A stretch of 64,000 nt of DNA from Thermoanaerobaculia bacterium (GCA_022823665.1 JAJEHN010000023.1:1-64000), one strand, 5' to 3'; shown: positions 41,226 to 49,725, counted from the first letter of the stretch. Numbers and translations are program-made. The notes: generated by a model from the sequence alone, not told the origin.

Positions 41226-42809
41226 TCAGCGAGACGGCGAGTCGGCCGCCAGGCCGATGTCCCGCATCATTCGCCAATTGGCCTGGGGCCAGGGCACGAA
41301 GCGCAGCGTGTCGCGCCAGGCCAGGGTCACGAGCGGCCGGTAGGTCGGCACACCGCCGGCCACGCGTTCGTGCTTGAGCCGGGCAAGTTCCCGGATCAGC
41401 GCCTCCTTCGCCTCCGGGTCGACCGTCACCCGGAGCGTCTCGACCATCTCGTCCAGTTCCGCGTCGTCGTGGTACGAGTACCAGCCCCAACCGTCGCCAT
41501 AGGAATGGAGGTGGCCGCCCCAGGGGTCGGTCGGATCGCCGAGAGCGCCGTGGCCCCACATCCAGCTCGCGATGCCGTCCATCTCCGGGCGGGCGTCCCG
41601 CCGGCCGAGGTTGATCCAGGCGCCGTACTCGAGCTGGACGATCCGGCAGCGGATGCCCGCCGCGGTCAGGTAGGCGAACATCGCCTCGCCCACTTCCTTG
41701 AGGTACGGCTCGCGCGGCGTCGTCAGGTTGTAGCAGTTCACGTTGATGCCGCGGCCGTAGCCGGCCTGCCGCAGCAGCTCGCGGGATCGGCCCGGGTCGA
41801 AGACGTACGGCTCGAGCGCCGGGTCGTGCCCAGGCGCCCCCGGCGTCACCTGGACCGTCCGGATGCCCTGGCCATGGAGGATGTACCGGATGATCGCGTC
41901 GAAGTCGATCGCGTGCGCCACCGCCCGGCGCACCCGGACATCGCCCAGCGGACTTCTCGGGTCGAGAGCGTTCAACGCGAGGAACAGGTTGTTGCTCGTC
42001 GGCAGCGAGGCGACCTTCACGCCGGGCGTCCGCTCGAAGTCCACGACCTGGGCAGGGGGCACCGCGTCGATCCAGTCGACCGCGCCGGTCTTGAAGGCGG
42101 CGACCCGGGTCGTGTCCTCGGGGATGATCTTGATCGTCAGTCGTCGGATTCCCGGCAAGGAGTCGGGGTCCCAGTAGTCGTCGAACCGCTCGACGACGAT
42201 CTCCTCGCGCACACTGCGGGACACGAACTTCCAGGGCCCGGTGCCGATCGGATGCGCCTGCACGCCTTCGTTCCCGACCTCCTCGTAGTAGCGGCGCGGG
42301 ATGGCCCAGAGATCGAGGTTGAGCGGCAGCAGCGCCGAGTCCGGCAGACCCTTGAAGACGATCTCCAGCTCGTAGTCGCCGAGCACGCAGACATCCGCCA
42401 CGTGCCGCCAGCGCCCGGCCTGCCGCGACAGGCCCGGATCCCGCTGGCGGAGATAGCAGTACCGCAGGTCGTGCGCCGTCAGTTCGTCGCCGTTGTGGAA
42501 CCGGACGCCCCGCCGCAACTCGACGCCGATCAGCCAGACCCCGTCGCGCTCGAACAGCCGCCAGGACTCGGCCAGCCAGTTCCGCTGCCTGAGATCCGGC
42601 CCCGCCGCCAGCAACTGCTCGTAGAACAGCGCCATGAAGTACTGGTCGACGCCGGCCGAGGTGCGTGTGGGGTCGATCTGGGTCGGCTCGGCGGCGAAGG
42701 CGACCACGACGTGGGCGTCTTCGCTTGCCGCGACGCCATCCTGGGCCGCGAGCGGTAGCGGCAGCAGACAGGCCGCGCCCAGAGCCGCCACTACAACTCC
42801 ACGCCGCAT
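41226..42809 (-). CDS. ABC transporter substrate-binding protein, family 5 (peptide/nickel type)
   Basis: The 527-residue precursor has a signal peptide (GVVVAALGAACLLPLPLAAQD). The SBP_bac_5 fold shows VWLIGVELRRGVRFHNGDELTAHDL early on, the conserved WKF-x6-EEIVVERFDDYW, and RRLTIKIIPEDTTRVAAFKTGAVDW. It would capture oligopeptides or another solute in the periplasm and pass it to the DppBC permeases. ATG 42809 is used because it starts the signal peptide; an upstream start at 42863 would put 18 extra residues before it. No dppD/dppF ATPase genes are visible, so an ATPase must be supplied from elsewhere. Confidence 0.92.
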   Translation of the reverse strand: MRRGVVVAALGAACLLPLPLAAQDGVAASEDAHVVVAFAAEPTQIDPTRTSAGVDQYFMALFYEQLLAAGPDLRQRNWLAESWRLFERDGVWLIGVELRRGVRFHNGDELTAHDLRYCYLRQRDPGLSRQAGRWRHVADVCVLGDYELEIVFKGLPDSALLPLNLDLWAIPRRYYEEVGNEGVQAHPIGTGPWKFVSRSVREEIVVERFDDYWDPDSLPGIRRLTIKIIPEDTTRVAAFKTGAVDWIDAVPPAQVVDFERTPGVKVASLPTSNNLFLALNALDPRSPLGDVRVRRAVAHAIDFDAIIRYILHGQGIRTVQVTPGAPGHDPALEPYVFDPGRSRELLRQAGYGRGINVNCYNLTTPREPYLKEVGEAMFAYLTAAGIRCRIVQLEYGAWINLGRRDARPEMDGIASWMWGHGALGDPTDPWGGHLHSYGDGWGWYSYHDDAELDEMVETLRVTVDPEAKEALIRELARLKHERVAGGVPTYRPLVTLAWRDTLRFVPWPQANWRMMRDIGLAADSPSR

Positions 42810-42893
42810 GGGAGGGAACCTACCGTAAGCAGGAGAGGACCCGCAGACACCCAGCGTCGCCACGACGCCGATCTACAGGCGCCGCGACCGGCC

Positions 42894-43316
42894 CTACTCC
42901 GACCAGGGATTCAAGAGCGGCACATCCATCAGCGAGAAGTCGCGGACGTTCCGCGTCACAACCGTCATCCCGTGCCGACGAGCGACCGCCGCAATCTGCG
43001 CGTCGACGGCCGGAAGCCGCAGTCCCGCCTGATCTCCGGCTGCCAGCAGGTCGCCCCAGATCACCGCCGCCTCTTTGTCGAAGGGCAGAATGCGACCCTT
43101 GAACTGCCTGGCGAGGTCGTCGCGAATCCAGGTCTCGAGAACGCGCCTCCTGCCCTCATCCGGGTGCTTGCGCGCACCGCGCACCAGTTCACCCAACGTG
43201 AGCGTGGAAAAGTAGACATCCGCCGCCCGATGCTCAAGGAACCAGACCACCACCCGCGGTTCGGGGCGAGCCTTCATGCCCTCGCTGACGACGTTGGTGT
43301 CGAGGAGGTAGGTCAC
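42894..43316 (-). CDS. VapC-family PIN-domain toxin (FitB-like)
   Basis: The 140-residue PIN ribonuclease has the acidic residues of the active site: Asp6 in YLLDTNVVSEG, Glu43 in TLGELVRGAR, Asp104 in PAVDAQIAAVARRHG and Asp126 in TRNVRDFSLM. Such toxins cut tRNA or other RNA when free of antitoxin. Its start overlaps the end of the antitoxin gene by 4 bp, giving the standard antitoxin-toxin order. The overlap couples translation so that the toxin follows antitoxin. Confidence 0.92.
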   Translation of the reverse strand: MTYLLDTNVVSEGMKARPEPRVVVWFLEHRAADVYFSTLTLGELVRGARKHPDEGRRRVLETWIRDDLARQFKGRILPFDKEAAVIWGDLLAAGDQAGLRLPAVDAQIAAVARRHGMTVVTRNVRDFSLMDVPLLNPWSE

Positions 43317-43633
43317 TCCAGGTCGATCACGCGCCCGGTGGAGCGATCCCGTTCAATGTCCAACTCGAAGCAACCCAGCGGCGACGAACGGAGGAAAGCC
43401 ACCAGTTCTCTTCCGGTTTGCGCCTGTGGTGGCACGATCGAGGCTGCAATCCGGCTGCGCAACGCCTCTGCGGTCCGGCCGCCGCTCCTGAGCGTGCGCG
43501 CCACTTCGCGGACGAGCGCCGCGTCCTCGTCCGGCACCGTCACTTCGACCCTTCTCGATCCTTCCGCGATCGCTTTCCGCCGGTGGCGCCTCACCCGCTC
43601 GCTCGACGTGTCTTTCTTCGCAGGGTCCGCCAT
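43313..43633 (-). CDS. Antitoxin of the VapC-type pair
   Basis: The 106-residue protein has an N-terminal segment (RRVEVTVPDEDAALVREVARTLR) with ribbon-helix-helix-like character for dimerisation and operator binding. Its C-terminal tail is GRELVAFLRSSPL to RSTGRVIDL, the latter phrase common in antitoxins that cap PIN toxins. ATG 43633 has GGAGA a few bases upstream. It overlaps the toxin gene by 4 bp. Family naming is uncertain, but the role follows from position. Confidence 0.85.
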   Translation of the reverse strand: MADPAKKDTSSERVRRHRRKAIAEGSRRVEVTVPDEDAALVREVARTLRSGGRTAEALRSRIAASIVPPQAQTGRELVAFLRSSPLGCFELDIERDRSTGRVIDLE

Positions 43634-43937
43634 ACGATTCTCCGGTAACGTTTCCGGGAAAGTAGCCCAGCCTCGACAGACACGTCAAGCCGCCCAACGG
43701 GTCACAAGCCGCAGCGTGCTAGCTTTCGGGACGGCGCAGCTTCCAAGTGCCCCTTGCGGGCAGCTCTCGTATCTGCCCGGGGAAGGTGCGCCACTGCCTT
43801 GGTAGCGAAGCCGGGTCACCGCAGCGGTGAACGGAGCACGCTCGCAGGCTCCGACCCCGGCTCTCGCCGACAAGGCGGACACGCACCACCACGACCAGTT
43901 CACCGGACACCGACCTGACGGTACGGAGAGTCGAGCC
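43634..43937. other. Gene-free interval between the toxin-antitoxin pair and the GFA gene
   Basis: About 300 bp between divergent genes. I see no convincing gene. Two short hairpins occur: CGGGCAG...CTGCCCG (43757-43763 with 43773-43779) and TCACCG-CAG-CGGTGA (43817-43831). Neither is followed by a T-run, and no riboswitch family was recognised. The 43634-43680 part presumably contains the operator and promoter of the toxin-antitoxin operon. Confidence 0.5.
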
Positions 43938-44786
43938 ATGCTCACGGGCGCCTGTCTTTGCGGTGATGTGGGGTTCGAGGTCGACGGCGATCTCATCGAG
44001 ATCGCCCACTGCCACTGCTCGGCGTGCAGGAAGTTCCACGGTTCGGCCTACGCCACCTTCGGCGCGGTCGACCCGAAGTTCTTCCGCTGGACGCGCGGCG
44101 AGGAGAAGATCGCGCACCACCAGTCGTCGGAGCACGGCTTCCGGCACTTCTGCCCCCGCTGCGGTTCGGCGGTTCCGGCGAACCCGGAGGGCGGGCCGAT
44201 CGCCCTGGCCACCATGGGCAGCGTCGCCGAGGACCCGAACATCCGGCCCGCGGTTCACATCTTCGCCGGGTCGAAGGCGCCGTGGCACACGATCGTCGAC
44301 GATCTGCCCCGGCACGAGGAGTATCCGCCCGAATGGGGCGCTCCGTCCGGAATAGACCGACCCGTTCGGGAGGCCGAAACTCCGGGCGCCACGCCGGGCA
44401 GCTGCCTCTGCGGCGAGGTGCGATACGAGTACGACGGCCCACCGGAGCGGATGGTCAACTGCCACTGCTCCCGGTGCCGCCGACAGACCAGCGGCGCCTA
44501 CGGCACGTTCGTCTTCGTCGCGGAGGACGCCTTCCGCTGGCTGACCGGCAGCGACTCGATCGTCGACTACAAGATGCCGGAAGCGGACATCAAGGGCAGC
44601 GCGTTCTGCCGACACTGCGGCAGCCTCGTGCCCCGGCTCCGCGACCCCGGCGGGATGCAGATCCCGGCCGGCGGACTCGACGCCGACCCGGGCGTCAAGC
44701 CAGCGGTGAACATCTTCACGGGTTCCAAGGCGCCGTGGAGCGCTCTCGACGAGAGCATCCCCTGCTTCGCCGGGTACCCCGAGTAG
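43938..44786 (+). CDS. Tandem-GFA domain protein (two CENP-V/GFA zinc domains)
   Basis: The 282-residue protein consists of two complete GFA (glutathione-dependent formaldehyde-activating enzyme-like) domains. Each repeats the zinc ligand set: ACLCGDVGF, HCHCSACRKFHG and FCPRCGSAVP in the first; SCLCGEVRYEY, NCHCSRCRRQTSG and FCRHCGSLVP in the second. The linker is at about residues 137-152. Both domains end with the same phrase (F-x-GSKAPW). Family members bind zinc and small thiol adducts, but a real formaldehyde-glutathione activity is doubted for most. ATG 43938 has GGAGAG upstream. Most GFA proteins contain one domain of about 130 residues, so this is an internal duplication. Confidence 0.88.
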   Translation: MLTGACLCGDVGFEVDGDLIEIAHCHCSACRKFHGSAYATFGAVDPKFFRWTRGEEKIAHHQSSEHGFRHFCPRCGSAVPANPEGGPIALATMGSVAEDPNIRPAVHIFAGSKAPWHTIVDDLPRHEEYPPEWGAPSGIDRPVREAETPGATPGSCLCGEVRYEYDGPPERMVNCHCSRCRRQTSGAYGTFVFVAEDAFRWLTGSDSIVDYKMPEADIKGSAFCRHCGSLVPRLRDPGGMQIPAGGLDADPGVKPAVNIFTGSKAPWSALDESIPCFAGYPE

Positions 44787-44798
44787 CGCCGCACCGCG

Positions 44799-44957
44799 TC
44801 AGGTAGCGGCGGCCTGCCAGAAGAGGCGGGGCTCGAAATCCGCCTCGTTCACGACGAGGCTCACGGGACGACTTCCGGAGTGCACCGGCTCGCCATCCTG
44901 GACCGGCCAGGGCGTCACACAACCTGGACAAGACACGCAGCCGCCGACAGAATGCAC
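44799..44957 (-). CDS. Possible small Cys-rich protein (52 residues)
   Basis: A short frame from GTG 44957 encodes VHSVGGCVSCPGCVTPWP near the start and SLVVNEADFEPRLFWQAAAT at the end, with G or C in most third codon positions, as in the real genes here. It fills a gap otherwise without a gene. The N-terminal C-x2-C-x2-C cluster could bind metal. There is no good ribosome site, no family is recognised, and it may be a remnant. Confidence 0.22.
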   Translation of the reverse strand: MHSVGGCVSCPGCVTPWPVQDGEPVHSGSRPVSLVVNEADFEPRLFWQAAAT

Positions 44958-45025
44958 TGGTCCAAACCGGCCAAACCGTCAAATCTCCTTGACTTCGGGC
45001 TCGTCGGCGGGGACGCCCTGCACGG

Positions 45026-45541
45026 GTGCCGCCGCTGCGCCCTCGCGAAGTGCATCCCCTGTTCCGCCATCCCTTTGCCGTCCGCTGCGGAATCGCGTTC
45101 CTCTTCGGCGTCATGGCCGCCGCCGCGGTGCCGGGCCAGTCGGTGGAGCGCGTCGTCGACGGCGACACGATCATCGTCGAGGGCGTCGGCCGCGTCCGCC
45201 TGATCGGCGTCGACACGCCGGAGACCGTCCACCCGAACCGGCGGGTCGAGTTCTTCGGCAAGGAGGCCAGCGCCTTCACGAAGCGGCTGCTCGAGGGGAA
45301 GCGGGTGCGGCTCGAGTACGACCAGGAACGGCAGGATCGCTACGGCCGCACCCTGGCCTACGTCTACCTGGAGAACGGGACGTTCGTGAACGCCGAGATC
45401 ATCCGCCGCGGCTACGGCCACGCCTACACGCGGTTCCCCTTCCGGCACATGGAAGCGTTCCGGCAGTTCGAGCGAGAGGCCCGGGACAACCGGAGAGGCC
45501 TGTGGGGCACCGCCGTCGGCGGCTCGAACCCACCGGACTGA
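45026..45541 (+). CDS. Secreted thermonuclease-like (SNase-fold) protein
   Basis: The 171-residue protein has an N-terminal hydrophobic signal (GIAFLFGVMAAAAVPGQS) and an SNase OB-fold. It shows RVVDGDTIIVEGVGRVRLIGVDTPE, in which Arg and Asp of the nuclease site are found, then RVRLEYDQERQDRYGRTLAYVYL, with the catalytic Arg and Glu, and a final GLWG. It matches extracytoplasmic nucleases of the YncB/Nuc kind. GTG 45026 is the assumed start; a second GTG lies at 45050. The 3' end lies next to the convergent end of the four-gene membrane operon. Confidence 0.85.
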   Translation: MPPLRPREVHPLFRHPFAVRCGIAFLFGVMAAAAVPGQSVERVVDGDTIIVEGVGRVRLIGVDTPETVHPNRRVEFFGKEASAFTKRLLEGKRVRLEYDQERQDRYGRTLAYVYLENGTFVNAEIIRRGYGHAYTRFPFRHMEAFRQFEREARDNRRGLWGTAVGGSNPPD

Positions 45542-46309
45542 TCAGCGGGCGGAGCGAAGACCCGCCGGCAGGCCGCCGGTCGGATTGGCGTTCTTGTAGA
45601 AGCGCGACTCCAGTACGCGCATGCGCCGTTTGTAGAGGTCCTTCTGATCGGCGGCAATGCGATCGAACGCCCGGACGAAGAAGCGGCACTTCCTCTCGAC
45701 GCTCCAGTCGTAGACGGAGCGGGTCTGGCGCAGAAACTGGGTTTCGGTAAGCAACCGGCCCGTCCGGACCGACCCGGTCGGAAGCTGGCTCCGTTCCGCC
45801 TCGTGCTCGGGAGCACGGGCCATCGCCAGAACGAAACCGCCGGGCGCCAGCGCGACATCGAAGAGGTAGGCGACCGTGCCGTCGCGGTCGTACCAGCAGC
45901 TCGGATGATCCAGCCCACCGCCGCCCCGGGCCACCGCCTGGGCCTCCAGCCTTTCGATCCGTTCCCGGGCTTGACTGAGCTGCTCGACAAGCACAGCCGG
46001 TTCCACATCGGCCGCCTCCGTCTCACGGACAAGTTCGCGCCAGTTGTCGGCATCCCGGCGCTCGTCCACCCGCTCGCGCAAGACCGCCCCGAGCGCCACG
46101 GGGTCCCTGGGAAGAGCCTCGTCCTCGAACAGGGTCTCGATCTGCTCGTAGTCGGCCAGTTTCCGTTCGGCGTCCTCTCGCCTGTCCGCCTCGCGCGCCA
46201 GCAGCGCGGCCAGCGCGAGCAGCAGCACGAAGATGATCAGGATGGCGATCTCGGCCATCGTCAGGCCGAGGACGAGGCCGCGCGGGAACGTACGCCCGCG
46301 GTCAGTCAC
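45542..46309 (-). CDS. Single-TM protein with membrane Glu and C-terminal domain (operon gene D, MotB/ZorB-like topology)
   Basis: The 255-residue product has a short cytoplasmic start and one membrane helix (about residues 12-38) whose beginning, GLTMAEIAILIIFVLLLAL, carries Glu20. This recalls the acidic residue of MotB, ExbD and ZorB, which sits in the same place and carries protons. A coiled-coil segment (about 40-130) and a C-terminal domain with PSCWYDRDG, YLFDVALAPGGFVL and CRFFVRAFDR follow. It is not the OmpA-like peptidoglycan domain of MotB. Its ATG overlaps the preceding gene's TGA by 4 bp. Family not recognised; stator-like role is inference from topology and neighbour. Confidence 0.6.
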   Translation of the reverse strand: MTDRGRTFPRGLVLGLTMAEIAILIIFVLLLALAALLAREADRREDAERKLADYEQIETLFEDEALPRDPVALGAVLRERVDERRDADNWRELVRETEAADVEPAVLVEQLSQARERIERLEAQAVARGGGGLDHPSCWYDRDGTVAYLFDVALAPGGFVLAMARAPEHEAERSQLPTGSVRTGRLLTETQFLRQTRSVYDWSVERKCRFFVRAFDRIAADQKDLYKRRMRVLESRFYKNANPTGGLPAGLRSAR

Positions 46310-47514
46310 CAGGGACTCCAGCCCTGCTGTCTTCGCTCGACGGCGCGTCTCCGGTCGCTCTCCTCCGCCACCTCGTCCAGTCTCCCGGCCATTCGCAGCA
46401 GCGACCGGTTCATCGCTTCGATCCGCTCCGGCGCGTCGTGCAACTGCCGCCGCGCCGCCTCGAGTTCGCCCGCCACCGTCCGCGTTCCCTCGCTGTACCG
46501 GTCGATGTCCGCCCGGAGCGACACGAGCGCCTCGGTGGCGTTACGAAAGCCGTTCGCCGCCCGCGCGTTCGCCTGCGAGAAGCGGCGGTTCTCTTCCAGG
46601 ATCTCTGCCAGCCGGGCCACGGCACCCTGGTTCTGCTCCATGACCCGTAGCTGACCGGCTTCCAACCGACGGAGCCCCTCCGCGACGGAAAGGAACTCGC
46701 GGGCCAGCCCCCGGAACTGCTCCGACGTCGGCTCGATCAGTTCGTCGATGAACTCCCGCCGGAAGTCGACGGAGCGGAAGTGTGCGAGCAGTTGCTGAAG
46801 GGAGTCGCTCACATCCCGCGACTCGGAGACGAATCGTTCCCGCTGAGCCTGGATGTCGCGGAGCGCCCCGGCCGCGGCTTGGTCGACCTCGCCGACCCGT
46901 TGCCCGAGCGCCCCGAACCGGGCGGCGCCGCCCTCCAGGTGTTCGAGTTGCCGTTCCAGTGCGGCGCCCGCGGCGGCCACGCCCCGATCGAGCTGCTCGA
47001 ACACCCGCCTGGCTTCCACGCGGAACTGCTGGAACTCGTCGATCGAGTACTCCATCTCGGCCCGCAGGCGGCGGTTCACTCGCGCCAGATCCTCGCGCGC
47101 CCTCGCTTCCGCCTCGTCGTCGTCCTGCGGCTGGTTCAGGAGGATGCGTCCGGCGAGGCCGAGGATCGTGCTGGTCAGCGCCAGACCGAAGTTCGTGATG
47201 ATTGCACTCGTCGCTCCATCGGTGTTGAACTGGTACAGCGAGATGGCGAGCGAGATCAGGGTGTAGAGGAAGCCCAGGTAGTAGAAGTTGTCGCCCGCGA
47301 AGTCGTACTTCGGCCGCAGGTCCGGCCAGTCCACCAGCAGCAGGGCGTAGCTCCCCATCAGGACGACCGGCAGCAGCACGGCGAGCAGCGGGCTGGCCGT
47401 CAGCGACTTCATCAGCAGGATGAGGAAGCCCCCGCCGACGAAGAACGCCAGAAACGGCCCGCGGCCGCTCCGCGGCCCGGCGTCCCTCGACCGCCGCCGC
47501 GACACGGCCGGCAT
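46306..47514 (-). CDS. MotA/ExbB/ZorA-like membrane protein with long coiled-coil tail (operon gene C)
   Basis: The 402-residue product has four membrane segments (about residues 20-37, 42-62, 76-97 and 101-126) and then about 270 residues of nearly continuous helix or coiled coil (EARAREDLARVNRRLRAEME onwards). The last two helices, especially IITNFGLALTSTILGLAGRI, have the small-residue pattern of the MotA/TolQ/ExbB channel helices. Membrane helices followed by a long cytoplasmic coiled tail is the ZorA layout of the Zorya defence system, although I see no direct sequence identity. Start ATG 47514 shares its A with the upstream TGA (TGATG). Confidence 0.6.
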   Translation of the reverse strand: MPAVSRRRSRDAGPRSGRGPFLAFFVGGGFLILLMKSLTASPLLAVLLPVVLMGSYALLLVDWPDLRPKYDFAGDNFYYLGFLYTLISLAISLYQFNTDGATSAIITNFGLALTSTILGLAGRILLNQPQDDDEAEARAREDLARVNRRLRAEMEYSIDEFQQFRVEARRVFEQLDRGVAAAGAALERQLEHLEGGAARFGALGQRVGEVDQAAAGALRDIQAQRERFVSESRDVSDSLQQLLAHFRSVDFRREFIDELIEPTSEQFRGLAREFLSVAEGLRRLEAGQLRVMEQNQGAVARLAEILEENRRFSQANARAANGFRNATEALVSLRADIDRYSEGTRTVAGELEAARRQLHDAPERIEAMNRSLLRMAGRLDEVAEESDRRRAVERRQQGWSPW

Positions 47515-48353
47515 CAGTTGACGCCGTCGATCCGCGCAACCCGATTCAGGGTGCCGCCCTGCTCTTCGATCCACCGCTGCCAGAAGTCGATCAGGCCGCG
47601 GGTGCCGTCCAGGCGCCGGTGGGCGGTCCGCTGCACGAACAGGACCTCGACCGCGGTTCCGCGAAGGTCCGTTCCCAGCGCGTCGGCGCCGGCCGTCGCG
47701 GCGAAGGCCTCGTAGTCGACCGCCTGGCGGAAGAAGGAGAGGTTGCGCGTGTTCTGCATCAGGTCGGAGACCAGGATCAGACGCTTCGGAAGACCCGCGT
47801 ACTCGTGCCGGCCGAGAACGGAGACCGCCACGCTCTGAACGCTCTCCATCAGCGGCGAAGTCGACGCCGGCTCCCGGCCCAGCAGCTCGGCGAAGAGCTC
47901 CTCGAGCGGCCGCTCGAACCGTTCTTCCAGGCGTCGCCGGATCAACCGCGGGTTCTCCGTCCACTCGCTGGCCTCGTCCGGATCGCCCGGATGGCAGACC
48001 GAAAGCAGCGGACTGCCGATCTCGTTCCCCACCGGCTTCGCCTCATATGCCAGGACCATCTCGTCTTCCCGGCTGTCGGCGACGTACTCGTCGAGGTGCG
48101 CAAGCACGTCGGCGCGGCTGATTGCGCCGACCTGGTCCGTGACATCGATCAGGATCGCGGTCAGGGCCGCGGGGCCGGCCTCCGGACAACCCGTCTCGGG
48201 GTCGCGGTCCGGAGGCCCCGGGGAGAAGATCGTGAAGCGGGCGCCGACGACCAGCAGCACGAGCGCGACGACGGCGAGACCCCCGCCGATGGCCAGATCC
48301 CGAGCCGACAGGTCGCCCCGCCGCGAACGGCGGCGCCGTCTACGAGGCGCCAT
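47514..48353 (-). CDS. Membrane-anchored VWA-like protein (operon gene B)
   Basis: The 279-residue protein starts with an Arg cluster, has one membrane helix (about 21-43), and exposes the rest outside the cytoplasm or in the periplasm. The soluble part has the outline of a von Willebrand A fold: LTAILIDVTDQVG (about 65-76), where DVTD replaces the usual DxSxS metal motif; the ASTSPLMESV loop at about 164-173; and the KRLILVSDLMQNT strand (190-202) in place of the third metal loop. Binding of metal is possible but not certain. It overlaps the upstream gene by 14 bp and shares a TGATG overlap with the downstream one, so all products are made together. Confidence 0.6.
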   Translation of the reverse strand: MAPRRRRRRSRRGDLSARDLAIGGGLAVVALVLLVVGARFTIFSPGPPDRDPETGCPEAGPAALTAILIDVTDQVGAISRADVLAHLDEYVADSREDEMVLAYEAKPVGNEIGSPLLSVCHPGDPDEASEWTENPRLIRRRLEERFERPLEELFAELLGREPASTSPLMESVQSVAVSVLGRHEYAGLPKRLILVSDLMQNTRNLSFFRQAVDYEAFAATAGADALGTDLRGTAVEVLFVQRTAHRRLDGTRGLIDFWQRWIEEQGGTLNRVARIDGVN

Positions 48354-49725
48354 CTGCGGGAACGGGTTCGGCCGGGCTACCGCGAGACGTCGAGCCCTCG
48401 AGGTCCAGGCGCACCTGGGTCTGTTCCCACTCCGCGTGTACGCGGAGCAGCGCCGATTCGTACTGGTCGTTCAACCCGTCCAGGTCCACATCCTCGACCG
48501 CGCCCGGCTCGCGGCGCCGCCGGTGCGGCGCCGGCGGGTCCATGGTCCACGGCCTGCCATACGACGCCGGCGTGCCCCGGTCGAAGCGCACCGAGCGGTT
48601 CGCCTCGCGGTACTCCTCGATCAGCATCGTCCCGAAGCGCTGCAACTGCTCGACGTGGGAGTCGAACGCGGCCAGGAGCTTCGCTTCGCTTTCGACCGCG
48701 CGCCGGCGTTCGACGGGCTGGCTCTTCGCCTGGTGCGCCGTGCGCCGGATCGCGTCCAGGCCGTCTTCGCGGATCGTGCGCAACTGCTCGACGATGTCCT
48801 GCCAGTGATCGTCGTAGTCGGCTCGCGCCTCCTCCATCTTGCGGTGCTTGCGGGAGTACCCCGGATAGGAGTCACCGAAGAGCTTGCGGCCGTCGAAGAA
48901 CGCAACGCCCGAGAAGAAGAAGCCGAGCACGAACAGCAGCCACGACTCCGCGTCCTGCAGTCCCAGCGGCGACGCCTGGAATCGGCTGAGCGCCTCGGCG
49001 CCGATGTTCTCGCTCAGATCGGCTGAAGCATCGCGGAAGTGCGCGAGTCCGAGGTTGAGCACGAGCGCAGTGCAGAGCCAGCCAAGGATGGCGAGGACGC
49101 CCACAGCCTTCAACAGCAGGCCGATGTGGCTCACGTAGCGGCTGACGGGGCCGAAGAAGAGAGCGGGCAACACGAGGTTCACGACGCTGAAACCGAGCGC
49201 CAGACCCCAGCCGCCGACCAGCCCGCCCTCGCTGCCGACGGCCAGAAAGGCGCCGTTCAGGCCGCTCTCGATCGCGAACAGGAGAACCACGAGCCCGATC
49301 AGGATCGCCGTCGTGCGCGGACTCACATAGTCCGGCTCGCGGTCCAGTCCGTTGCGATGCTTGAAGTCGAAGAAGTCGCGGCGCTTGCGTTCGAACTCGT
49401 GCAGGCTCGCCTTGAGCGCCTGCAGTTCGCTCTGTTCGACCTCCCGAAATTCGGTCGCCGCCTTTCGCGCCGAAGACTCCAGGTCTCCCGCGAGCACCGC
49501 CTGGTCCAGCTGATCCAGGTGGCCGTCCACCTGTTCGAGCTGCGCATCGCGGATCCTCACCGCATCGTTCTTCTTCGCCTCGATGAACTCCTCGATCTCC
49601 GCCTGAGACGGATCCTCGGCCGCTTCGAGCGGCGGCATGCCCTGTTCGCCGGCCCGCCGGCCGAGCAGCGCCGGCTCGATCTCGCCTCGAAGTTGTTCGA
49701 TCGACAGTTCCGGGAAGATGCTCAT
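48340..49725 (-). CDS. Four-TM protein with flanking coiled coils (operon gene A)
   Basis: The 461-residue product has a charged N-terminal helical region (about 35-125, EIEEFIEAKKNDAVRIRDAQ to KASLHEFERKRRDFFDFK), and four membrane helices (about 138-163, 169-193, 200-228 and 261-281). A second helical region (about 290-375) and a Pro/Arg/Asp-rich tail follow. I recognise no family. It is the first gene of the four-gene operon; ATG 49725 lies 54 bp after the PQQ-dehydrogenase stop on the same strand, so a read-through transcript is possible, but the gene contents differ. Large soluble helices on both sides of a TM bundle suggest a scaffold or sensor. Confidence 0.65.
   Translation of the reverse strand: MSIFPELSIEQLRGEIEPALLGRRAGEQGMPPLEAAEDPSQAEIEEFIEAKKNDAVRIRDAQLEQVDGHLDQLDQAVLAGDLESSARKAATEFREVEQSELQALKASLHEFERKRRDFFDFKHRNGLDREPDYVSPRTTAILIGLVVLLFAIESGLNGAFLAVGSEGGLVGGWGLALGFSVVNLVLPALFFGPVSRYVSHIGLLLKAVGVLAILGWLCTALVLNLGLAHFRDASADLSENIGAEALSRFQASPLGLQDAESWLLFVLGFFFSGVAFFDGRKLFGDSYPGYSRKHRKMEEARADYDDHWQDIVEQLRTIREDGLDAIRRTAHQAKSQPVERRRAVESEAKLLAAFDSHVEQLQRFGTMLIEEYREANRSVRFDRGTPASYGRPWTMDPPAPHRRRREPGAVEDVDLDGLNDQYESALLRVHAEWEQTQVRLDLEGSTSRGSPAEPVPADGAS

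Noticed and set aside
43757..43831. Riboswitch or ncRNA in the gap before the GFA gene
   Set aside because: Only two simple hairpins were found; no known aptamer core was recognised.
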